Assembly (NCBI GenBank): GCA_000687655.1
Contig: JHWR01000017.1
Span: 1-54,497, forward strand
Direction of reading: 5' to 3'
Source of the DNA: Lachnospiraceae bacterium YSB2008
GTDB taxonomy: Bacteria; Bacillota; Clostridia; Lachnospirales; Lachnospiraceae
Length of the DNA: 54,497 bases
Within the stretch, counting starts at the first letter, position 1. The number at the start of each line of letters is the position of its first letter. The notes under the pieces were generated by a model that saw only the letters and a program-made list of their open reading frames with translations, did no database searches and was not told where the DNA came from. The translations under genes were made by a program, and so were the position numbers. This document shows positions 42,824-50,464 of the stretch, piece by piece.

Positions 42824-44284
42824 TTACGCATTGGCGCATTCATGCTCACATGCTTCTGCATCTTCACAGTTCTCCGGTGATTCCTTTACCTTCGGAGCAT
42901 CTAGGTCTGCGAGCGCTGCCTTGATCATGATAGCGCACTCAACTCTCTTTCTCTCGAGTTCACATCCGATATCATAAGCATCAAGTATGTGTCCATGGAA
43001 CTGATATGAGTTAGCTGCACATCCGCCACTGCAGAAGAACCTTGCAAAGCAGTCTTTACATTTATCCTTAGCATAAACGTTGCAGAGCTTGAATTCATTC
43101 ACTATGTCGTCACGGTTTATACCATTAAACACATCACCGATCTTATAATCATCAATTCCTACGAACTGATGACATGGATAAAGGTCTCCCCATGGTGTCA
43201 CGGCCAGATATTCCGTGCCTGCGCCACATCCCGCAAGTCTCTTATATACACAGGGCCCTCCGGTCAGATCTATATTAAAATGGAAGAAATTAACAGGTTT
43301 ACCGTCTTTCGCTCTCTGAATGATAAGCTTCGCAAGTTCATCGTACTGATCAAGTATCGCCGGAACATCCTCTTCTTTAATGGCATAATCCATTTCAGGA
43401 GAAGCTACTACCGGTTCCATTGAAATTTCTTCGAAGCCTTCATCTATGAGATTCTGTACATCTTTGCAAAAATCAAGATTATGATGTGTAAATGTACCGC
43501 GAACGTAATACTCTCCCTTTCTTCCTTCGGCAAAGTGCTGGAATTTCGGAAGTATCACATCGTAGCTTCCCTTTCCATTTACGGTAGGACGCATATTATC
43601 ATTCACTTCACGTCTTCCGTCAATGCTGAGAACTACGTTCTTAAGCTCTCTGTTCGCATATTCTATGATATCATCTGTAAGAAGTACACCGTTGGTAGTA
43701 AGGGTAAAACGAAAGTTCTTGCCCTTCTCCTTCTCTATGCTCCTTCCATACTCGACAAGCTGCTTAACAACTTCGAGGTTCATAAGAGGCTCGCCGCCGA
43801 AGAAGTCCACCTCGAGATTTCTTCTTGTTCCCGAGTTTTCAACAAGGAAATCAAGTGCTGCTTTTCCAACCTCATAACTCATAAGAGCTCGGTCCCCATG
43901 ATATTCTCCCTGTCCGGCAAAACAGTATTTGCACGCCAGGTTGCAGTCATGAGAAACATTGAGGCAGAGAGCCTTGACTACTGTCTTTCTCTTCTTGAAA
44001 TCAATGACTATGTCCTTATACTGATCCTCTGTAAATAGCTGGCCTGCATCCTTCAGTACGGTTACAGCATCATATGCTTCCTTTATATCAGAAGCATTGA
44101 CCTCTTCACCGTACAATCCAGGCATATCCTCCTGCTTCATCAGGAGCATGGCCTCTATAGTCTCATAGGACTTATCTTCGTACAGATCGATAATATCATA
44201 TACTAATTCATCTACAACATGTACAGAACCACTGCATACATCAAGAACGATATTGTAACCGTTATTCTTATACTGATGTACCAT
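42824..44284 (-). CDS. scfB: SCIFF thioether-forming radical SAM maturase
   Basis: A 486-residue radical SAM/SPASM enzyme. The SAM-cluster cysteines are C114, C118 and C121 in NVSHDCNLACKYCFAGQGE; GGEPLMN and NGVLLTDD follow as usual. The C-terminal SPASM region has Cys-rich motifs (GCGAGTEYLAVTPWGDLYPCHQF, CKDCFARFFCSGGCAANS) that hold auxiliary clusters. The N-terminal about 90 residues form the RRE-like peptide-binding domain. It makes Cys-to-alpha-carbon thioethers in the SCIFF peptide encoded just upstream. The start is ATG 44284 after AAAGGA; a longer frame runs into the structured repeat. Confidence 0.95.
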   Translation of the reverse strand: MVHQYKNNGYNIVLDVCSGSVHVVDELVYDIIDLYEDKSYETIEAMLLMKQEDMPGLYGEEVNASDIKEAYDAVTVLKDAGQLFTEDQYKDIVIDFKKRKTVVKALCLNVSHDCNLACKYCFAGQGEYHGDRALMSYEVGKAALDFLVENSGTRRNLEVDFFGGEPLMNLEVVKQLVEYGRSIEKEKGKNFRFTLTTNGVLLTDDIIEYANRELKNVVLSIDGRREVNDNMRPTVNGKGSYDVILPKFQHFAEGRKGEYYVRGTFTHHNLDFCKDVQNLIDEGFEEISMEPVVASPEMDYAIKEEDVPAILDQYDELAKLIIQRAKDGKPVNFFHFNIDLTGGPCVYKRLAGCGAGTEYLAVTPWGDLYPCHQFVGIDDYKIGDVFNGINRDDIVNEFKLCNVYAKDKCKDCFARFFCSGGCAANSYQFHGHILDAYDIGCELERKRVECAIMIKAALADLDAPKVKESPENCEDAEACEHECANA

Positions 44285-44310
44285 GTTTTTTTCCTTTACT
44301 GTGGCTCTAG

Positions 44311-44388
44311 TTACGCCACCTGCTCGTACATGCACTATCGTGCATGCACGACACTGTGGCTATCTGGATGTTTTCTGCGAAAACATCC
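44311..44388. repeat. Structured repeat, copy 1 (before scfB)
   Basis: About 78 bases with three pairings: an outer GCCA/TGGC helix, an inner hairpin CGTxCATGCAC / GTGCATGxACG (loop TATC), and a downstream hairpin GGATGTTTTC / GAAAACATCC. Copy 2 is at 44633-44708. Differences between the copies keep the pairing. Confidence 0.75.
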
Positions 44389-44401
44389 GAAACGCACCAA
44401 A

Positions 44402-44426
44402 GAGGACTATCACGCGGATGGTCCTC
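44402..44426 (-). terminator. Hairpin between scfA and scfB
   Basis: A 10-bp stem GAGGACCATC / GATAGTCCTC (one mismatch/wobble) with a 5-base loop, followed on minus by TTTGG. The weak T-tract suggests partial termination or an mRNA-stabilising end, which would favour the precursor over the maturase. Confidence 0.5.
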
Positions 44427-44452
44427 CTTAGCTCGGTAGATTGTACTATAAA

Positions 44453-44602
44453 CTACTTATTTTCACAACTCTGATTTCCTACTGTACAGGATGTCTTGCA
44501 AGCTGACTGGCATGATGTCTGGCACTCGCCGCATCCGCCTTCTGCAGCAGTATTCTGATAAGTAGTTGTCGTGATTGTCTTAATTCTTTCCATGATTTTC
44601 AT
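44453..44602 (-). CDS. scfA: SCIFF ribosomal peptide precursor (six cysteines)
   Basis: A 49-residue peptide. It begins MKIMERIKTITTTTY and ends with the family signature CGECQTSCQSACKTSC followed by TVGNQSCENK. The six cysteines are at 24, 27, 31, 35, 39 and 46. SCIFF peptides are near-universal in Clostridia and are cross-linked by the adjacent radical SAM enzyme; their role is unknown. The ATG at 44602 has AAAGGA about five bases upstream; a second ATG at 44593 is too far from it. A promoter and copy 2 of the structured repeat precede it, and the maturase gene follows after a hairpin. Confidence 0.96.
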   Translation of the reverse strand: MKIMERIKTITTTTYQNTAAEGGCGECQTSCQSACKTSCTVGNQSCENK

Positions 44603-44617
44603 GTTTCCTTTCGAAAT

Positions 44618-44626
44618 ATTATATCA
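44618..44626 (-). promoter_or_regulatory. Extended -10 promoter of scfA
   Basis: On minus TGATATAAT (44626-44618), with no good -35. The start site would be about 10 bases before the ribosome site, giving a very short leader. The structured repeat lies just upstream, outside this transcript. Confidence 0.5.
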
Positions 44627-44632
44627 AAGTTA

Positions 44633-44708
44633 TACGCCGCCTGCCCGTACATGCACATCCGTGCATGCACGGCACTTCGGCTACTGGATGATTCCTTCGG
44701 AATCATCC
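44633..44708. repeat. Structured repeat, copy 2 (before scfA)
   Basis: About 76 bases, homologous to 44311-44388. Outer GCCG/CGGC helix, inner hairpin CCCGTxCATGCAC / GTGCATGxACGG, and a hairpin GGATGATTCC / GGAATCATCC. It begins exactly at the stop of the Ig-like surface protein gene. Confidence 0.75.
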
Positions 44709-47700
44709 TAATTCTTCTGATTCCATCTATTCTTATAGATGATAAAGAAGATTATAAGCAGTAACAGTATAGCTGCGATAAGGATTATCAGCCACCACCA
44801 GTTAGCAGTCTTACCGAATGTAAAGGTGTATTCGATGGTCGATACATTTCCTGCCTTATCAACTGCCTCAACCTTAAGAGTATATGTACCCTTTTCGTTG
44901 ATTGTCAGCTTAGCTGTATTGTTTGCTACTGATATAGCCTTGCCGTTCAGAGTAACGCTTCTAAGCATATCCTCATCAAGCTGAAGTGATATATCAATAT
45001 TTCTTTCCTCAAGTATTACTTCACCATTCTCAACACCTGTTACAAGGATTGTAGGTGGCTTAGTATCTACAAGGAATGTGTACTCAGCACTGCTCTCATG
45101 TCCAAGTTCATCAACAGCTTCTATACGAAGTGTATGACTTCCGTCGCTGAGCTCTGTAAGACCGTCGTACTCAACACCATCCATAAGGATAGTTACCTGA
45201 CATACTGTAAGGTCTGTAACAAGATCATCCGGATCCTCATCCCATTTGAACTCTGAGAAAAGTGTTCCGTCATATTCAGGAAGACTCTTGATGATAGGAG
45301 CCTTAGAGTCGATAGTGAAGTGAACCTTCTTATTATCCTCGTTTCCGGCCTTATCTACGGATCTTACATTAATATCATAGATACCGTCTTCCTTGAACTG
45401 CTGAGGAATTGTAGTTACCTTAGCAGCATTTACGTTGTAGCCTGTAAGGTTGAGCTTCTCTACATCGCCGTTGATATCAGTTCTTGTACCTGAAATGCTG
45501 AGCTTGTTTGTTGTATAGAAGTTCTCAGTAACCTTAACTATAAGGTCAACTGCCTTATCTGTTGAATCGTAATTCTTAACACCTGAAAGCTCGATGAGCG
45601 GTGCATTTGCATCTACTATAAATGAATATGTATAGGTTGTATGGTTACCACACTTATCTGTAGCTTCCATCTCAAATCTGTACTCACCGTCTTCTGCAAG
45701 TGCTCTGTTAATTGCTGTTCTTGCTGATGTAGGATTAACCTTAACATCTTCGAAGAGTCTCTCGCCCTGACCATCGACCTTCTTGTAGATCTTACAAGTT
45801 ACACTTGTCATATCCCAGTAGAAGTCTTCTGTTATGATCATTGATGCAGAAACATTCGTTCTTGCTGTTCCACCTGATGCTGCACCGGTAACCTCTAACT
45901 TAGGAGCTACCTTGTCAACACGGAACTCTATAGGACCAAGTGTAGTCTCACGACCTGCTCTGTCGACTACCTTGTATGTTATCTCATAATCAGCATCTGT
46001 TGTATATGGTGTGCTGCCGTTTGAGATATTGCTTGTATCATTGTTAACTGCCTTGTCAGGAGTAGTTCTCTTAACTACTCTTGTGAAGTCATCTTCATCG
46101 AAGTACTTATCATTTGCTGTAACAACAACGTTTCCGTTAACGTTCAGATATCTTACACCTGAACCACCTGATATAGCTGAACCATTCAGAGAAGCTGTAA
46201 TGGTAGGTGCTGTATTATCTACGTTGTAGGTAACAGCCTTGGCTGTAGCCTTCTGACCTGCTCTATCGGTAGTAGCTATTGTTATAGTATGGCTGCCTTC
46301 ATTACTTGTTGAGTAAGAAGCCTTGTAACCAGCCTTACCGTTTATAGTAGCTGCTGACCATGAAACATTAACTCTGTCACCATTATCAGTAACAACTATA
46401 TCATTTGTATCAACGTTATCATCAATAACCTGAAGATCAACGCTTACCTTACCTGCATAATACTGACCATATTCATATGACACACCTGATTCAGGATTGC
46501 TGTATGAGCTATGATACTTCTCAAACTTAGCAGGTTTAGCTGTTGTAATAATTACATCGTTAACAGGCTTTGTGTTATCTACGATGAACTTAGTTGTAAC
46601 TGTATCAAGTGCATTTCCTGCACTATCCTTTGCTGTAAGTGTAAGTGTATATGTGCCGTTAGCAACTGCCTGGCCGATTATCTCACTTACCTTCTTGCTT
46701 GATGAAACAGACTTAACACTGTCTGTAAATCCAGGATTTGTTCCTTCTACAGTCTTTGTTCCAACCGGAGATTCAACTGTAAGCTTATAAGCAGCAATAT
46801 TAAGATTATCCTTAATACCAAATGCTACTACTGGATCACCTTCGTAAACCTTATCGCCTATATTCTCAGCTGTTATACCGCCGACTGTGAAGTTTTCCTT
46901 GGTAGGCTTGTCTTCATCGACATGATAAGTCTTGCTTACTGAATATGTTCTTCCTACATTATCTTCAACATTAATCTTTATAGTCGTTCCACTTACTGAA
47001 CTTGACTGTGCAACAGTAAATGAAGGAATCTCTGTAGGATCACCACTAAGTATATTCTGCTCACCATTACCGGATACGCCACCTGACTGAGTGAGCTTAG
47101 CAGTTTTGAGTCCGGAATAATAGTTTCCATCTTTATCCTTACATGTAATCTTTATTACAAGACTGCTGTACCAGGTATTTTCATCACCGTTAAGTGTTGC
47201 TGTAGGATCGGTAAGATCGACGCTGATTATAGTAATCTTATCAGTAACTGAATAACCATTAACATTTTTAAAATCAGCCGTAATATTTGATCTTGACGCA
47301 GATTCTGTTTCTTCATACTCAACTACAAATACATATTTGTATGGTTCAGTTCCTGTACTTACCAGAGCCTTATCTGCATCTCCATACTCTCCATTTATAT
47401 CTTTAAGAATCATACCATCCTTAGCTTTAGCTCTGATAGTGATGTCTGCACCATCATAATTAAAGGCCGGAAGATCAGACAATTGTAACTTAACATCATT
47501 TGTTGTAACGGTATATTCTACATAAATCTTACTGAGGTCAGTTCTGAATTTTGTTGTTCCCTCTTCATAAGGAGAAAGAACCTGTTCTATTGCCTTGACC
47601 ACAGGCTGAACTGTTATGGTCTCATTTATAAATTTGTACTTATAAAACATGGTTGCAACATTACCAGCTTTATCAGCAACCTCAACTCTATAGGTAATTA

Positions 47701-49525
47701 CATTATTAAAGCAACCACTTGGTTTAGCAGTAAAGTCTTCATTTACCACATAAAGCCCCTGAGTACCCGAATCTTCTGTAGCAGGAACTTCGCTCTCTGT
47801 GCCATTACCTATCTTTCTATAAACATGTAACGAACTAGCATCCAGTGAAGAGCCTCCTGCATCAGCCAGATTGAAATTAATAGAAAATGCTTTTGTGGAT
47901 GTCAGTGGAGCATCTGGTTGCTCTGTTGTAGCATCTTCCTCATTAGCCCCACCTATATTTCCAACACCTGAAGCATCAAGTCCGGTCTGGAAAAGCTTAA
48001 AGTTGCTTATTGTAGGAGCTGCATTATCACGAACTACCGTTACAGTTTTAGGTGTAGCACTAAGTCCAGTGCTGCTCTTTGCAGTAATTTCAATATCGTT
48101 AGCGCCATCGACTACCGGCGTACCAGCAGCAACAGTATACTGATTTCCGCCTTCAGTAACAAGAGTAGCCGGAACCGGATTACCGTCACCATCCTCGCCT
48201 ATTGTAACTCCTGATACCGTTGCTCCGTTTGCATTCGTCGGCATTGTAACCTTTGTTGTGATGAAAACATTATCTACATCTTTCTTGACATAGTATTTTC
48301 CTTCAATCGGAGAAATACTGTTATCATCTGCATCCTTTACGGTAAGTTCATCTGAAATAACTGGTTTAGAATCTCCTACTGATAATGTGATACTACCATC
48401 ATAATCAGGTTCATCATCATCACCTTTTTTACTCTTTATTTTATAAGTAACAGTAACATCACCATTATTAGCTGCATTACCTAAAACAAACTCATAAGTC
48501 CAACCCTTTGTATGAGCAATTGTATCATCACCGGTAGAAGTACTATTCTCAGTTCCATTCCATTTAACAGATGTTGCTGTATCCGAAGTAGTAATACAAA
48601 TCTGTATAGTATCACCTACGTTTACACCACCATATTTTCCTTCGGAAGGAGTTAAAGTGGTTCCTTCCGTACCTACTACTTTTTGAACTGTAGGAGTATC
48701 ATTTATAGGTGCTGCAGGAGTGCTCATCCTTACAGCAGACGGAGATGTTATCGTGCAATCACATACTTTTGTTTCACCTACAAAATATGCCTTATGAAGA
48801 TAATATGTACCATCGCTCTCATAATCCTTGGTCTCATTAACAGAACTCTTGGCTTCACTGTATGATTTAAAATCAGTTTCATCAGTTGTATCACTATTCT
48901 TATCAATACAATACTTTACTTGACCTACAAAAATATTATTCTCATTACCCGAACCAGCTCCCTGCTCCAAATTCCCTTGAAATCTGCTGGCATCTATATC
49001 GTTTTCTTCCCCAACCAGTATCTGTGCATCATAATTTGAATCAAAACTTAAGGTCGGATCATAAAACCCTACAGAAGCCACTGACCAAATATACTCATAG
49101 CATAATTCCTCAGTTACTGCGTCTGGATTAAGCTCCGTAGGATTAGGTTTGGTAACATAAATCTTAATTGAGGTATTAGTACTTGACAGTGTCATGTTCA
49201 ATCCATCTTCACCATCACTGTCTACATATTTAATTCCTGTAAATGGCGACTTTAATCCTTCAGCACTTGCTATCTGGACTACATTTACAGAAACGGCATT
49301 CGTCCCAACAATAAATTTTAATGTCTTTTTTACGACATTTACCGTTTCGCCCTCAACAGTTATGCATGAGTTCAAATCCGAAATAGATGTAGCCGAGTAG
49401 CTAATCGACGGGCTATCTGCCAGAGCCACTTTATCCCTGTCATTGATGTAGAGAATTCCTATGATCATGCACACTGCAAGTATCAGTGCTATGAACCTTG
49501 TCTCTTTTCTGTTTAACCTTTTCAT
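44708..49525 (-). CDS. Large Ig-like-repeat surface protein with C-terminal membrane anchor
   Basis: A 1605-residue exported protein. Signal sequence (about 1-36: MKRLNRKETR then a hydrophobic run, ALADS). The body is a string of bacterial Ig-like domains of about 90-100 residues, many starting or ending with V-D-[KTN]-x-x-P-x-[IL] and containing [VA]-x-D-x-x-G-[NR]; examples are VDKVAPKLEVTG, VDANAPLIELSG and VDTKPPTILVTG. It ends with a membrane helix (about 1575-1597) and a short basic tail (YKNRWNQKN), with no LPxTG. It probably reaches from the cell surface as an adhesin or a structural or ligand-binding stalk. It is the last gene of the kinase operon (15 bases after the T-x-V-L protein). 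Confidence 0.88.
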   Translation of the reverse strand: MKRLNRKETRFIALILAVCMIIGILYINDRDKVALADSPSISYSATSISDLNSCITVEGETVNVVKKTLKFIVGTNAVSVNVVQIASAEGLKSPFTGIKYVDSDGEDGLNMTLSSTNTSIKIYVTKPNPTELNPDAVTEELCYEYIWSVASVGFYDPTLSFDSNYDAQILVGEENDIDASRFQGNLEQGAGSGNENNIFVGQVKYCIDKNSDTTDETDFKSYSEAKSSVNETKDYESDGTYYLHKAYFVGETKVCDCTITSPSAVRMSTPAAPINDTPTVQKVVGTEGTTLTPSEGKYGGVNVGDTIQICITTSDTATSVKWNGTENSTSTGDDTIAHTKGWTYEFVLGNAANNGDVTVTYKIKSKKGDDDEPDYDGSITLSVGDSKPVISDELTVKDADDNSISPIEGKYYVKKDVDNVFITTKVTMPTNANGATVSGVTIGEDGDGNPVPATLVTEGGNQYTVAAGTPVVDGANDIEITAKSSTGLSATPKTVTVVRDNAAPTISNFKLFQTGLDASGVGNIGGANEEDATTEQPDAPLTSTKAFSINFNLADAGGSSLDASSLHVYRKIGNGTESEVPATEDSGTQGLYVVNEDFTAKPSGCFNNVITYRVEVADKAGNVATMFYKYKFINETITVQPVVKAIEQVLSPYEEGTTKFRTDLSKIYVEYTVTTNDVKLQLSDLPAFNYDGADITIRAKAKDGMILKDINGEYGDADKALVSTGTEPYKYVFVVEYEETESASRSNITADFKNVNGYSVTDKITIISVDLTDPTATLNGDENTWYSSLVIKITCKDKDGNYYSGLKTAKLTQSGGVSGNGEQNILSGDPTEIPSFTVAQSSSVSGTTIKINVEDNVGRTYSVSKTYHVDEDKPTKENFTVGGITAENIGDKVYEGDPVVAFGIKDNLNIAAYKLTVESPVGTKTVEGTNPGFTDSVKSVSSSKKVSEIIGQAVANGTYTLTLTAKDSAGNALDTVTTKFIVDNTKPVNDVIITTAKPAKFEKYHSSYSNPESGVSYEYGQYYAGKVSVDLQVIDDNVDTNDIVVTDNGDRVNVSWSAATINGKAGYKASYSTSNEGSHTITIATTDRAGQKATAKAVTYNVDNTAPTITASLNGSAISGGSGVRYLNVNGNVVVTANDKYFDEDDFTRVVKRTTPDKAVNNDTSNISNGSTPYTTDADYEITYKVVDRAGRETTLGPIEFRVDKVAPKLEVTGAASGGTARTNVSASMIITEDFYWDMTSVTCKIYKKVDGQGERLFEDVKVNPTSARTAINRALAEDGEYRFEMEATDKCGNHTTYTYSFIVDANAPLIELSGVKNYDSTDKAVDLIVKVTENFYTTNKLSISGTRTDINGDVEKLNLTGYNVNAAKVTTIPQQFKEDGIYDINVRSVDKAGNEDNKKVHFTIDSKAPIIKSLPEYDGTLFSEFKWDEDPDDLVTDLTVCQVTILMDGVEYDGLTELSDGSHTLRIEAVDELGHESSAEYTFLVDTKPPTILVTGVENGEVILEERNIDISLQLDEDMLRSVTLNGKAISVANNTAKLTINEKGTYTLKVEAVDKAGNVSTIEYTFTFGKTANWWWLIILIAAILLLLIIFFIIYKNRWNQKN

Positions 49526-49540
49526 AGTTTTTTACCTTTC

Positions 49541-50458
49541 TTAAACTAACGTTTCGTCGGTATGAACTACAGTTTCTTTGTAAATAACTACTATCTGTTT
49601 TACCGGGCTGAGCTGATCCGGTAATGGTGCCATACTGTCTGTACTTCTGAGTACGGCTGTTTCTTCAGGGCTGTAACGTCCTATGATGTCATCGCTCGTC
49701 ATGCTTCCGCCTATGGTCTCAACTTCGTCGAGATCCTCGCCTGAAAGAACTTCTGTCTCTGCATCATTTGCAGGAGCATTGCTGCTGTGCACTTCAACTC
49801 CGAGTGCCTTAAGTACGTCTGTCTTCTCTTCGTACTCAGGGTTGAATGCTCTCTTTGCCTTTAATGGATCTTCACCTTCTGAATCTCCTGAAAGAACATC
49901 TGTAGGTGCGTCATAATCACTCATCATGTCGCCTGCTACATTGTCATCGAAGAGAAGATCTGTGTCTGCTTCGCTGTTGTCTGTAAGGACTTCAGTACTT
50001 GTTTCGTCATCCATCATTACAGGTTCTGCACTGAGGAGCTCTGTCTCCTCAACGTCGTCATAAGTTCTCTTGCTTCTTGGTTTAACTGTCTTTGGATCCG
50101 GTTCAACTGATTTGAAGTCCGGAGCCGGAATGTTAGGTTTAACACTCTCGGCTGCTGCCTGAGCTGCAGGCTTTGTTGTTTCTTCGGTGGCATCCTTGCT
50201 TCCGCTGAGCTTATCTGAATCAGCTGCATCTCTTGCGTGGATAGTTCCGCCGAACCTTCTTCTTGACTTGTTTTCAGTGCTCTTTTTCTCGGAGTATCCG
50301 GATTCGCGGATTTCCTGTATAGCTTTCTTCTCTGTTCTACCTGATACAACACCGAACACCTTCGGTATCTTAAGTACAAAGAAGATTATAACTGAAAGTA
50401 TGAGGAAAAGTATCGCGAGGACAAGTCCTCCAATAAAAAGTATATTATATAATCCCAT
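49541..50458 (-). CDS. Membrane protein with repeated T-x-[VL]-L motifs (candidate kinase substrate)
   Basis: A 305-residue protein: one N-terminal membrane helix (about 8-32), a basic stretch (about 40-70), then a long acidic, disordered-looking cytoplasmic tail. The tail contains seven similar sites: ETELL, STEVL, DTDLL, PTDVL, KTDVL, ETEVL and ETAVL, each with Asp/Glu nearby. These look like multisite acceptor or docking motifs for the kinase and FHA protein of the operon: FHA domains bind phosphothreonine and read the +3 residue, here Leu. This function is inference; no catalytic domain is present. It is six bases after the kinase stop. Confidence 0.75.
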   Translation of the reverse strand: MGLYNILFIGGLVLAILFLILSVIIFFVLKIPKVFGVVSGRTEKKAIQEIRESGYSEKKSTENKSRRRFGGTIHARDAADSDKLSGSKDATEETTKPAAQAAAESVKPNIPAPDFKSVEPDPKTVKPRSKRTYDDVEETELLSAEPVMMDDETSTEVLTDNSEADTDLLFDDNVAGDMMSDYDAPTDVLSGDSEGEDPLKAKRAFNPEYEEKTDVLKALGVEVHSSNAPANDAETEVLSGEDLDEVETIGGSMTSDDIIGRYSPEETAVLRSTDSMAPLPDQLSPVKQIVVIYKETVVHTDETLV

Positions 50459-50464
50459 TTCTCA

